The notes under the pieces: model-generated
Told to the model about the DNA's origin: nothing
What the model saw: the letters and a program-made list of their open reading frames with translations, nothing else
Databases searched by the model: none
Origin: Arthrobacter sp. Edens01
GTDB lineage: Bacteria > Actinomycetota > Actinomycetes > Actinomycetales > Micrococcaceae
Reading direction: 5' to 3'
Length of the DNA stretch: 64,000 nucleotides
NCBI RefSeq assembly: GCF_001307035.1
Contig: NZ_LKIU01000005.1
Span: forward strand, 978,300-1,042,299
Part shown: one piece after another, positions 54,101 through 63,029 of the stretch
Layout of the letters: the number at the start of each line of letters is the position of its first letter
How positions within the stretch are numbered: the stretch's first letter is position 1
Made by a program: the position numbers and the translations under genes

Positions 54101-54477
54101 TACGCCAGGACGTCCAGCTGACGCTGGAAAGCCTTACCGAGGCGTTCAATGAGGTTTCTCCGGTCTCCGGCCGGGAACCGCAGCCGGCGAAGGATGAGCA
54201 GGCTTCGGCCGGCACGGAAAAGGGCAACGGCCGGGGAACCGGCGAGCCCGTGCGTGAAGCGGCTCCGGAAGCTGCTGAGCCTGCCCGCCGCCCTCGCCGC
54301 CGCCGTGCAGCACGCAGCCCGCAGGGATCTGCTGACGCACAGATCATTCAGGAGCGGGATGCCTCCGGCGCCCAAGGCAGCAGCACAACTGCGGTCGCCG
54401 CCGCGCCGGCTGCTCCGCGGGCCGAGGCTGCCGCACCGGTAATCCTTGGGGTCGGGGTTCCCGCCTCGGACCTCTAA
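51154..54477 (+). CDS. rne: Ribonuclease E/G with long low-complexity flanks
   Basis: 1107 residues. Residues 1 to about 400 are Ala/Glu/Pro-rich with arginine patches; S1 domain about 430-520 (NVYVGKVQNVLPSMEAAFVDIG); catalytic core with metal Asp in MTVVDVNTGKFTG (about 715) and IGGIIVIDFIDM (about 760); Zn-link CQHC (about 819-822). The C-terminal 280 residues are again Ala/Glu/Arg-rich, a scaffold region for partner proteins. It processes rRNA and decays mRNA. The core is in the middle of the protein, the actinobacterial layout, unlike E. coli where it is N-terminal. The ATG follows a long leader. Confidence 0.95.
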   Translation: MNIDRTTEEAVEPAETAPAVPPMTETDSPADEAVKTPAKRAPRARRKTAAAPAAEREEPALTESPAEQASAAPAVDEAEPAAKPKRTRAPRRKPAAAAEETPAAPGAGEEPATADTEAPAPAAEAPAKTVRRRRAPAKKAAEAVPDDAEQAVSGAGEPEAPVETAPAPRTRTRRRATAKAGPAAEAAAPSDKVPADEAPADKEQVEAPADAAPADAVTPAEEAPKAKGAKEEESKPAAAAAVLDPFAIPESPTSVLFHAPDLTAVQALAAAAASAEGSDEDESDEESRESNRSRRSRRRSRGRSRTEGEAGTDSEGADGSDAAPAEENAEGVTSRRRRRRRRGDADLELTGGSDDDPPNTVTRVRAPRAHADAPVSDRVTSVKGSTRLEAKKQRRRESRESGRRRHVITEAEFLARRESVDRQMIVRQRDDRIQIGVLEDGVLAEHFVSNTQQDSLIGNVYVGKVQNVLPSMEAAFVDIGRGRNAVLYAGEVNWDAAGLDGQPRRIELALKSGDSVLVQVTKDPVGHKGARLTSQISLPGRYLVYVPGGSMTGISRKLPDVERNRLKKILKDHLPQNAGVIVRTAAEGASEEELMNDINRLRAQWENIEAKAKSTKTLPPELLYGEPDLTIKVVRDVFNEDFSKLIVSGEEAWDTIEAYVTYVAPDLVGRLEKWTKDEDIFAASRIDEQIAKALDRKVFLPSGGSLVIDRTEAMTVVDVNTGKFTGSGGNLEETVTKNNLEAAEEVVRQLRLRDIGGIIVIDFIDMVLEANRDLVLRRLVECLGRDRTKHQVAEVTSLGLVQMTRKRMGTGLLEVFGEECQHCAGRGVITHDIPVEHRRSTSHTSHAVSEDNHSAHLKQEKQTRGERKRRSRGGQNQNQQQPAAPVEQPKVEEPQTDDAERAAKAEAARAALATIAAATAAAHDAGTEAPAEENASRTDAAAEAGEKPLIKEPHDDVPAEAGAILRIQGETVVVPRRERRRPVRQDVQLTLESLTEAFNEVSPVSGREPQPAKDEQASAGTEKGNGRGTGEPVREAAPEAAEPARRPRRRRAARSPQGSADAQIIQERDASGAQGSSTTAVAAAPAAPRAEAAAPVILGVGVPASDL

Positions 54478-54488
54478 GCGTCCCTCAG

Positions 54489-54543
54489 CAGCACACAGCA
54501 CAGCTCCCGTCCGGACTCCGGGCGGGAGCTGTGCTGTGTGCTG
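54489..54543 (+). terminator. Long inverted repeat after rne
   Basis: Perfect arms of 21 bases (54489-54509 and 54523-54543) with a 13-base loop that itself contains CCGG words. No T-run follows. Likely the rne terminator or a stabilising 3' hairpin. Confidence 0.75.
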
Positions 54544-54554
54544 ATCCTCTGCGG

Positions 54555-54583
54555 TTGGGGCCGGTCCGCCAGTGCTATAGAAT
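54555..54583 (+). promoter_or_regulatory. Candidate promoter of rplU-rpmA
   Basis: TTGGGG (54555-54560), a 17-base spacer and TAGAAT (54578-54583) fit a housekeeping promoter. Start would be near 54590. Confidence 0.6.
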
Positions 54584-54589
54584 GGTAGT

Positions 54590-54810
54590 AAGCGCAGTGA
54601 CGTCCCCAGTACGGCCGGAGGATGGCACGCCGGGGTCAGCCGTGCATTTGCGGCATATAGGTCCCTTAGCGTAGCCTTGAACTTCGGTGCGAACGCCTTC
54701 TAAGCCGTTATTCGGTACAGGGCGTGACTGCATGGCGCAAACCGGACACATTTGAAGGTCCGGGGAAGTGCGCATCCAAGTATTAAACGTCGAGAGAAGT
54801 GAGTTCCCAA
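54590..54810 (+). other. About 220-nt 5' leader of rplU
   Basis: No gene is supported on the forward strand between the candidate promoter and rplU. Leaders of this length on ribosomal-protein operons often bind the encoded protein. I could not match it to a named L21 leader motif. Confidence 0.35.
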
Positions 54811-55122
54811 GTGGTGTACGCGATTGTCCGCGCTGGCGGCCGCCAAGAAAAGGTTTCCGTCGGAGACCTCGTAACCCTGGACCGCGTCCCCGGTGGAGCC
54901 GGTAGCACTTTTGAGCTGCCTGCCCTGCTTTTGGTTGATGGCGACAAGGTCACCTCTGCCGCCAAGGACCTGGCCAAGGTTACGGTTACGGCAGAAGTTA
55001 TCGAAAACTTCCGGGGTCCGAAGATTGTTATCCAGAAGTTCAAGAACAAGACCGGTTACAAGAAGCGTCAGGGCTACCGCTCCTCGCTGACCAAGGTCAA
55101 GGTCACCTCCATCAACTCCTGA
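54811..55122 (+). CDS. rplU: Ribosomal protein bL21
   Basis: 103 residues from GTG 54811 ([19 protein letters not shown]), chosen because it gives the normal L21 length and has an AAGTGAG site upstream; GTG 54799 and GTG 54814 also exist. The end [23 protein letters not shown] is the L21 hallmark. Part of the 50S subunit, binding 23S rRNA near L20. Operon with rpmA, 93 bp downstream. Confidence 0.97.
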   Translation: MVYAIVRAGGRQEKVSVGDLVTLDRVPGGAGSTFELPALLLVDGDKVTSAAKDLAKVTVTAEVIENFRGPKIVIQKFKNKTGYKKRQGYRSSLTKVKVTSINS

Positions 55123-55215
55123 TTCCTAACGTCCGGGACCACGTGGTTCCGGATCGCGGGAGTTGTGCCCGCACCTAGGCATCAAAGTCAGTCATAGCAA
55201 AGGCAGGATTAGAAA

Positions 55216-55473
55216 ATGGCACATAAGAAAGGTGCGAGCTCTACTCGCAACGGCCGCGACTCCAACGCTCAGTTCCTGGGCGTGAAGCGCTTCGGCGGCC
55301 AGGTCGTCAAGGCCGGCGAGATCATCGTTCGCCAGCGTGGCACCCACTTCCACCCCGGCGCAGGCGTTGGCCGCGGTGGAGACGACACGCTGTTCGCCCT
55401 GGAGGCAGGCGCTGTTGAGTTCGGCAGCCGTCGTGGCCGCCGCGTCGTGAACATCGTCGCAGCAGCCGAGTAA
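55216..55473 (+). CDS. rpmA: Ribosomal protein bL27
   Basis: 85 residues. [20 protein letters not shown] at the start and [20 protein letters not shown], then [20 protein letters not shown]. The N-terminal tail reaches the peptidyl-transferase centre. There is no N-terminal extension of the kind cleaved by Prp in Firmicutes. Followed by a strong terminator before obg. Confidence 0.98.
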   Translation: MAHKKGASSTRNGRDSNAQFLGVKRFGGQVVKAGEIIVRQRGTHFHPGAGVGRGGDDTLFALEAGAVEFGSRRGRRVVNIVAAAE

Positions 55474-55486
55474 TTTCGGCACATAG

Positions 55487-57151
<1,665 letters not shown>

Positions 57152-57203
57152 TCGCTTCACAGACACGGAGCCCGGGCGGGCTTGGGCATAGGCTGGTTCG
57201 GTC

Positions 57204-58448
57204 ATGACTGAAGAAACAGCTGAAGCAAAGACCATTGCCACACCCAGGCGCCCGCTCAAATCAAGGGCAGGGCTCGCCCGTGCCCGCCGGATCGTCGTCA
57301 AGGTAGGTTCGTCCTCCCTGACCTCGGTCGCCGGCGGTATTTCCGACGAAGCGCTGACGTCCCTTGCGGACGTCCTCGCGGCCCGGCGGGGGCAGGGCAC
57401 TGAGATCATCCTGGTGTCCTCCGGTGCGATTTCGGCAGGCCTGGCCCCGCTGGGCCTGTCCAAGCGCCCGTCCCAGCTCTCCACCCAGCAGGCTGCAGCA
57501 AGCGTCGGCCAGGGCCTGCTGATGGCGCGTTACACCGAAGCGTTTGGGCGCCATGGCGTCACCGTGAGCCAGGTGCTGCTCACCATCGAAGACCTCATGC
57601 GGCGCACCCATCACGCCAACGCCCACCGGGCGCTGGAGCGGCTGCTGAACTTCGGCGTCGTGCCTATCGTCAATGAGAACGACACCGTGGCGAGCCACGA
57701 GATCCGCTTCGGCGACAACGACCGCCTGGCTGCCCTGGTAGCCCACCTGGTGAAGGCCGATGCCCTGATCCTGCTCTCCGACGTCGACGCGCTCTACGAC
57801 GGCCCGCCGTCCGCAGGCGCCCGCCGCATTCCGGAGGTCACAGGCCTGAAAGACCTCGAAGACGTCCGGATCGGCAAGGTCGGCAAAGCCGGCGTGGGAA
57901 CCGGCGGCATGGTCACAAAGGTCGAAGCCGCCACCATCGCGGCACAGTCCGGGATTCCGGCGCTGGTTACGTCCACCGACAACGCCGCAGCGGCGCTGGC
58001 CGGGGAAGATGTTGGCACCTGGTTCACCACACGCGGTGTCCGCCAGCCCATCCGCCTTCTGTGGCTGGCCCACCTGGCCCGCATCCAGGGAACACTGGTG
58101 CTGGACGACGGCGCTGCCCGGGCTGTGGGGGAGCGGCGCCGTTCGCTCCTGCCCGCCGGAATCGTCGCCGTCGAGGGCCATTTCGAACCCGGCGACCCGG
58201 TGGCACTGCGCGATACCTCGGGACGGGTGCTGGCCCATGGCCTGACGAACTACGCCTCGGACGAGCTCCCGCGGATGCTTGGCCGTTCAACCCGGGAACT
58301 GGCGAAGGAACTGGGCAGGGGCTACGAGCGTTCCGTCGTGCACGTTAATGACCTGGTGATCCTCCAGCCGCACGGGTCCTCGGCGGTCCAGGCAGCCGCG
58401 TCACGGACCCCGCAGGCCGACGGCACCGCCGCTACACTGGGATCATGA
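57204..58448 (+). CDS. proB: Glutamate 5-kinase
   Basis: 414 residues. Amino-acid kinase domain: RIVVKVGSSSLTSVAGGIS, IILVSSGAISAGLAPLG, FGVVPIVNENDTVASHEIRF and GTGGMVTKVEAATIAAQSGI. C-terminal PUA domain from about 290 (GTLVLDDGAARAVGERRRSLLPAG). Phosphorylates glutamate in the first step of proline synthesis and is expected to be inhibited by proline. The ATGA overlap (58445-58448) couples it to proA. Confidence 0.96.
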   Translation: MTEETAEAKTIATPRRPLKSRAGLARARRIVVKVGSSSLTSVAGGISDEALTSLADVLAARRGQGTEIILVSSGAISAGLAPLGLSKRPSQLSTQQAAASVGQGLLMARYTEAFGRHGVTVSQVLLTIEDLMRRTHHANAHRALERLLNFGVVPIVNENDTVASHEIRFGDNDRLAALVAHLVKADALILLSDVDALYDGPPSAGARRIPEVTGLKDLEDVRIGKVGKAGVGTGGMVTKVEAATIAAQSGIPALVTSTDNAAAALAGEDVGTWFTTRGVRQPIRLLWLAHLARIQGTLVLDDGAARAVGERRRSLLPAGIVAVEGHFEPGDPVALRDTSGRVLAHGLTNYASDELPRMLGRSTRELAKELGRGYERSVVHVNDLVILQPHGSSAVQAAASRTPQADGTAATLGS

Positions 58449-59767
58449 CCGTCCAAGACACCTCTTCCGTGCCCGAGAACCGCACTGCTTCCGCCGCGCC
58501 CTCGCCGGAGGAAGTGGAAGCCGGAGTCCACCGGATCGCGGACCGGGCACGTGCCGCCTCGCGCCGCATGGCCCGGGCTAACCGCGCCTGGAAGGATCTG
58601 GCACTCGAGCAGATTGCCCAGGATGTAGTGGCGCGCCGCGACGTCGTTCTGGCTGCCAATGCCAGGGACGTGGAACGCGGCCGGGAGAACGGCACCTCCG
58701 AAGCACTCCTGGACCGGCTGACCCTCACCGTCGAACGCATTGACGGCCTGGCAGCCGCCCTGCGGAACCTGGCCGGCCTGCCTGATCCCGTGGGATCGGT
58801 GGCGCGGGGCCAGACCCTGCCCAACGGCCTGCGGATGCGCCAGGTCCATGTGCCCCTGGGTGTTGTCGGGGCGATTTACGAGGCCCGGCCGAATGTCACG
58901 CTGGACATCGCAGGGCTGGCGCTGAAGAGCGGCAACGCAGTGATCCTGCGCGGCGGCAGTGCCGCTGCGGAGACCAACACCGTGCTGGTCAACCTCATCC
59001 GCGATGCACTCGATACCGTGGGACTGCCCTCGGACGCAGTGCAGACGATCGATCAGTACGGACGCCCCGGCGCGAACTTCCTGATGAAGGCGCGCGGACG
59101 GGTGGACGTCCTGATTCCGCGCGGCGGCCGGGAACTGATCCAGAACGTGGTCACCAACGCCGCTGTTCCCGTGATCGAAACGGGTGAAGGCAACGTCCAC
59201 ATCTACCTGGATGAATCCGCCCCGGAAGAAATGGCAGTGGACATCCTCCTCAACGCAAAGACCCAGAGGCCCAGCGTCTGCAACACCGTGGAAACCCTCC
59301 TGGTGCACAGCAACTCCGCTGCCGCCCGGGAAGTGCTGGCTGTGCTGGCGTCTGCCGGTGTCCGGCTGCACGCCGACGACCGGATCCGCTCGATCCTGCC
59401 CGAAGGCGCCACTGCCAGCGAGGCCACGGAAGAAGACTGGGGACGTGAGTACATGGACCTTGACCTGGCGGTTGCCATGGTCGACTCCATGGATGAAGCC
59501 CTTTTGCACATCCGGACCTGGTCCACCGGGCACACCGAAGCCATCATTACCAATGACCTGGCCAATGCCGAGCGTTTCATCGCCGAGATCGATTCCGCCG
59601 CGGTGATCGTCAACGCTTCCACCCGCTTCACCGACGGCGGCGAACTGGGCCTTGGCGCGGAAGTTGGCATCTCCACCCAGAAGATGCATGCCCGCGGGCC
59701 CATGGGTCTCAAGGAACTGACCACCACCAAGTGGATCATCCAGGGCGACGGCCAGGTACGCGGCTAG
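58445..59767 (+). CDS. proA: Gamma-glutamyl phosphate reductase
   Basis: 440 residues. Landmarks: VPLGVVGAIYEARPNVTLD, LKSGNAVILRGGSAAAETN, and the active-site cysteine in KTQRPSVCNTVETLLVH; near the end SSTRFTDGGELGLGAEVGIS-like ASTRFTDGGELGLGAEVGIS and GLKELTTTKWIIQG. Reduces gamma-glutamyl phosphate to glutamate semialdehyde with NADPH. Its start overlaps the end of proB. The following gap of about 100 bp leads to a small membrane-protein gene. Confidence 0.97.
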   Translation: MTVQDTSSVPENRTASAAPSPEEVEAGVHRIADRARAASRRMARANRAWKDLALEQIAQDVVARRDVVLAANARDVERGRENGTSEALLDRLTLTVERIDGLAAALRNLAGLPDPVGSVARGQTLPNGLRMRQVHVPLGVVGAIYEARPNVTLDIAGLALKSGNAVILRGGSAAAETNTVLVNLIRDALDTVGLPSDAVQTIDQYGRPGANFLMKARGRVDVLIPRGGRELIQNVVTNAAVPVIETGEGNVHIYLDESAPEEMAVDILLNAKTQRPSVCNTVETLLVHSNSAAAREVLAVLASAGVRLHADDRIRSILPEGATASEATEEDWGREYMDLDLAVAMVDSMDEALLHIRTWSTGHTEAIITNDLANAERFIAEIDSAAVIVNASTRFTDGGELGLGAEVGISTQKMHARGPMGLKELTTTKWIIQGDGQVRG

Positions 59768-59872
59768 GAGCCCGGACCGGATGCGGACTGCGGCGTTCTC
59801 GCCGCGGACGCGTACCATTGATCTAGAAACGATGCTCTGCCGGGACGCCCGGCGGTTGATTTAGGGAGATTC

Positions 59873-60106
59873 ATGCTGATCCAGCTTTCAAGTGCTGCGC
59901 TGATGGCGGCCGAAGTTGCCGAAGAACACGCAGGAACGTCACCGTTCGTATACGGCGGGGTCATCTTCGGAATTTTCATGGTGCTTATGTTCGCCACCAT
60001 GGCTTTCACCAGCCTTGGCCACCGCCACGAGGCCGTGCCGGAGCACGTGGATCCGCAGCGTCAGTTCCCGAACAAGCACGACCACGGCCAGGGCATCCCC
60101 GAATAG
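59873..60106 (+). CDS. Small single-helix membrane protein
   Basis: 77 residues from ATG 59873 with AGGGAGA upstream. One membrane helix (FVYGGVIFGIFMVLMFATMA) and a hydrophilic C-terminus with clustered histidines (SLGHRHEAVPEH, KHDHGQG) that might bind metal or simply be pH sensitive. Position between proA and nadD is conserved in related genomes as far as I recall; function unknown. Good coding pattern and a clear ribosome-binding site support it despite its size. Confidence 0.75.
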   Translation: MLIQLSSAALMAAEVAEEHAGTSPFVYGGVIFGIFMVLMFATMAFTSLGHRHEAVPEHVDPQRQFPNKHDHGQGIPE

Positions 60107-60136
60107 GACAGCCCTGCGGGCGGACCGGTTGGGACC

Positions 60137-60793
60137 ATGAATAGTGCACAGAAGGACACGGCTGAAACCAGCCGTCCCTACCGGCTGGGCGTGATGGGCG
60201 GGACGTTTGATCCCATCCACCACGGCCACCTCGTGGCCGCAAGCGAAGTGGCCTCTGTTTTCGACCTCGACGAAGTGGTCTTTGTGCCCACCGGTGAACC
60301 GTGGCACAAGTCCGCCCAGGAGGTTACTCCGGCGGAGCACCGTTATTTGATGACGGTAATCGCCACGGCTTCGAATCCACGCTTCAAGGTCAGCCGCGTG
60401 GACATCGACCGGCCCGGCCCGACGTATACGATCGATACGCTCCGCGACCTTCGCAGTGCGCGTCCGGATGCTGAATTGTTCTTCATTACGGGCGCGGACG
60501 CGATGGCGCAGATCCTTTCCTGGAAGGACGTCCAGGAGCTGTGGTCACTGGCGCACTTCGTCGGAGTGACCAGGCCCGGCCACGAACTGCAGAACATGGG
60601 CAGGGATGACGTCAGTCTCCTGGAGGTCCCGGCGATGGCCATCTCTTCAACGGATTGCCGCGCGCGCGTCGCGGCATCGGAGCCGGTCTGGTACCTGGTG
60701 CCGGACGGCGTGGTGCAGTACATCGCCAAGCACAATCTGTACACCCCGGTTCAGCAGCAGGCGAGACCCGCCACTACTGAGCCAGTAGCCTGA
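60137..60793 (+). CDS. nadD: Nicotinate-nucleotide adenylyltransferase
   Basis: 218 residues. Nucleotidyltransferase motif [20 protein letters not shown], then [13 protein letters not shown] and [17 protein letters not shown], and the late [11 protein letters not shown] (family ISSTxIR, with Cys in place of the usual hydrophobic residue). Makes nicotinic acid adenine dinucleotide from NaMN and ATP in NAD synthesis. Follows the small membrane protein by 30 bp; upstream of the low-complexity protein and rsfS, the usual nadD-rsfS neighbourhood. Confidence 0.95.
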   Translation: MNSAQKDTAETSRPYRLGVMGGTFDPIHHGHLVAASEVASVFDLDEVVFVPTGEPWHKSAQEVTPAEHRYLMTVIATASNPRFKVSRVDIDRPGPTYTIDTLRDLRSARPDAELFFITGADAMAQILSWKDVQELWSLAHFVGVTRPGHELQNMGRDDVSLLEVPAMAISSTDCRARVAASEPVWYLVPDGVVQYIAKHNLYTPVQQQARPATTEPVA

Positions 60794-60818
60794 GCGATCA
60801 ACACCGGATGGGTAGGAA

Positions 60819-62165
60819 ATGACGAACGGTCCAGAGTCCGCAGACGCACCCCGACGCAGCCGCCGTGCGGCTGAATCAGGGGCAGCTGCCGGAGCGCAGG
60901 AACGGGAGTCCCAGCAGCGGGCCAGGGACCGCGAGGCGCTCAGGGCCTACAAGGCACTGACCGACAACCAGCCCCGCCGCGAAACTTCGGATGCCAATCC
61001 GCCTACCCGGCGGCAGCTTCGGCTCGCGCAGCAGGCCGCACAGCAGGCTGCGCAGCAGCGCGACACTGCACCTGCCAGTCCCGCAGCGGCGGCAGCGCCG
61101 GAAGCGGCGGATGCGGTTCACGGCGGTGCGCACGCGGCCAACGTGCGGAGCACTGCTGCGGCTCCCGCGCAGTCGGCCCCTCCGGTCCCCGCAGCTCCGG
61201 CTACCCGCCGCGAACGCCGCCGCAGGGCGGCCGAAGAGGCAGGCCCGGAAGCAGCTCCGGGGCAGGCACGGGCAGCAGCGGGACAGGTCGTCAGTCCTGT
61301 TACACCTGCACCCGGGCACGCTCCCTCCATCCAGGAGAAGCCTGCATCCGGGAACAAGCCCGTGGCTCAGGATCCAGGGGTGCAGAAGCAGACAGCATCC
61401 GCACCTTCGCCGGATGCAGCTAAGCAGGCGCCGGCTGAGCCGAACGCCGATGTAGCGAACATGACGGTTGAACAGGCCCTGGCAGCCCGTGAAGCTCTGA
61501 AACACCAGGCACGCAACCAGGTGGCCGCCATGGAGGCGCTTCAGCAGACTGACCCAAACGCCGTGGATCTGGAGCTGCTGGCGCAGCAGCGGGCGCTGGC
61601 CGAGCGCGCTGCAGTGCTCAACCGGCGCACCCAGAACATCCAGCGACTGGCACAGGAGAACGAACAGCGCAGGTCGTCCACTCAGTCGGATCCCACCGCC
61701 GCCCACAACCTGGCGATGGTCACGCCGCTGGAGTTCGTGGAAGTACCCGGGCTCGACCGCCCGGTCATGAAGCCCCCGCCCACTTCCCACGTGCCGGTGG
61801 TAACGTCGTCGAACCCGGCTGCCCGCAAGGCACCGGCAACGGGACGGATGCCCTCGGTCCGCCAGTCCGGGGCTGATCGTCGCCCCGGATGGACACCGGA
61901 GAAGGCACCCGCCGCGGCCGCTGAAGTGCGCCACTCAAAGATTCTGGCCAGGGCTGATGCCCTGGTAAACGCACCGCTTGAAGCGGATCAGGGGGCCAAG
62001 CCGGTGGGCGCGCGCAGCGCCTTCGGACTGGATCCCCTGGATGTTATGACTGCAGGCCTCGGCCGCACCCGGCGGATACGGTTTGTATCCTTGGGAATTG
62101 TGGGCGTGGGCCTTCTGGCCCTCACCCTCGGAGTATTAATGATCGTCGGCGGCCTTGGCAGCTGA
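60819..62165 (+). CDS. Low-complexity protein with C-terminal membrane anchor
   Basis: 448 residues from ATG 60819 with GGTAGGAA upstream. Residues 1 to about 210 are Ala/Gln/Arg/Pro-rich (QLRLAQQAAQQAAQQRDTAP is typical); a coiled-coil-like middle (VEQALAAREALKHQARNQVA, LLAQQRALAERAAVLNRRTQ); and one helix at the end (FVSLGIVGVGLLALTLGVLM). Topology would be a large cytoplasmic part. I do not recognise the family. Located between nadD and rsfS, 19 bases before the latter. Confidence 0.75.
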   Translation: MTNGPESADAPRRSRRAAESGAAAGAQERESQQRARDREALRAYKALTDNQPRRETSDANPPTRRQLRLAQQAAQQAAQQRDTAPASPAAAAAPEAADAVHGGAHAANVRSTAAAPAQSAPPVPAAPATRRERRRRAAEEAGPEAAPGQARAAAGQVVSPVTPAPGHAPSIQEKPASGNKPVAQDPGVQKQTASAPSPDAAKQAPAEPNADVANMTVEQALAAREALKHQARNQVAAMEALQQTDPNAVDLELLAQQRALAERAAVLNRRTQNIQRLAQENEQRRSSTQSDPTAAHNLAMVTPLEFVEVPGLDRPVMKPPPTSHVPVVTSSNPAARKAPATGRMPSVRQSGADRRPGWTPEKAPAAAAEVRHSKILARADALVNAPLEADQGAKPVGARSAFGLDPLDVMTAGLGRTRRIRFVSLGIVGVGLLALTLGVLMIVGGLGS

Positions 62166-62183
62166 TACCAAACAAGGAGACAT

Positions 62184-62570
62184 GTGAGCGCCACCGAATC
62201 ATCCATGAATATCGCCCGGACCGCTGCCAAAGCGGCGTCGGCCAAGCTGGCGGATGACATCGTCGCCATCGACGTGAGCGAGCGGCTGGCGATCACGGAC
62301 GTTTTCCTCATCGCGTCTGCCTCCAACGAACGCCAGGTCAACGCCATTGTGGACGGCGTGGAGGAAGAACTGGCCAAGGAAGGGCTGAAGCCGGTCCGCC
62401 GGGAAGGCCGCAGCGAAGGCCGCTGGGTGCTGCTGGACTACGCCAACGTTGTGGTGCACGTCCAGCACGAGGAAGACCGTGTCTTCTACGCCCTGGAACG
62501 GCTCTGGAAGGACTGCCCCGCGGTGGATCTCCAGCTCCCCGAAGGGGAAGCTGCAGCCGGGCAGGACTAG
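62184..62570 (+). CDS. rsfS: Ribosomal silencing factor RsfS
   Basis: 128 residues from GTG 62184 with AAGGAGA upstream. DIVAIDVSERLAITDVFLIA and ASNERQVNAIVDGVEEEL then GRWVLLDYANVVVHVQHEED are the RsfS/DUF143 signatures. It binds L14 and blocks subunit joining when nutrients are low. Last gene of the nadD group. The 185 bp after it hold a possible tRNA promoter. Confidence 0.96.
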   Translation: MSATESSMNIARTAAKAASAKLADDIVAIDVSERLAITDVFLIASASNERQVNAIVDGVEEELAKEGLKPVRREGRSEGRWVLLDYANVVVHVQHEEDRVFYALERLWKDCPAVDLQLPEGEAAAGQD

Positions 62571-62633
62571 CTCCTGAGGTGCGGGGCAGCGCCCTGGAAC
62601 TGCTCCGCACCGCCTGAATTCCACTGCTGTAGT

Positions 62634-62667
62634 TTGATTTTGCACTGTGCGGCATCTGTACTAAAGT
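62634..62667 (+). promoter_or_regulatory. Possible promoter of the tRNA-Ala pair
   Basis: TTGATT (62634-62639) and TACTAA (62659-62664, 19-base spacer) or TAAAGT (62662-62667) lie about 90 bp upstream of the first tRNA-Ala. Suggestive only. Confidence 0.35.
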
Positions 62668-62755
62668 AGAGGAGTTGCTTCGCCCCGGAGGGAAAAACCG
62701 GAACGAAGAACACATCCGATTTACTTCCTGTGATGTACTTTATTGCGGGCAATTC

Positions 62756-62828
62756 GGGGCTGTGGCGCAGCTGGTAGCGCACCTGCATGGCATGCAGGGG
62801 GTCAGGGGTTCGAGTCCCCTCAGCTCCA
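62756..62828 (+). tRNA. tRNA-Ala (GGC), copy 1
   Basis: 73 nt with acceptor GGGGCTG/CAGCTCC, anticodon loop ATGGCAT giving GGC, T-loop GGTTCGAGTCC, discriminator A. Followed by CCG, so CCA is not encoded. Confidence 0.96.
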
Positions 62829-62899
62829 CCGATGGACTTTACCGGGCAGCCGGTGTCCAGGGCCGGGATTTTGTTCCCCGGTGGAAATCAAACTGAATT

Positions 62900-62972
62900 G
62901 GGGCTGTGGCGCAGCTGGTAGCGCACCTGCATGGCATGCAGGGGGTCAGGGGTTCGAGTCCCCTCAGCTCCA
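62900..62972 (+). tRNA. tRNA-Ala (GGC), copy 2
   Basis: Identical over all 73 bases to copy 1, 71 bp downstream. Here CCA (62973-62975) follows the discriminator. A terminator hairpin closes the unit. Confidence 0.96.
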
Positions 62973-62982
62973 CCAATTCCAG

Positions 62983-63012
62983 AAATACCCCGGTCTGCAG
63001 ACCGGGGTATTT
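62983..63012. terminator. Terminator after the tRNA-Ala pair
   Basis: Palindrome with 14-base arms AAATACCCCGGTCT (62983-62996) and complement (62999-63012), followed by CTTGTT. Also serves the convergent dehydrogenase gene. Confidence 0.88.
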
Positions 63013-63029
63013 CTTGTTAATGGCCACCT

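Noticed and set aside
54575-54775. Reverse-strand frame over the rplU leader with two CxxC pairs (MCPVC and CRKC), resembling a small zinc ribbon
   Set aside because: No ribosome-binding site is evident, it is antisense to the promoter and leader of rplU, and the rest of the frame shows no family pattern. The cysteine pairs are probably chance.
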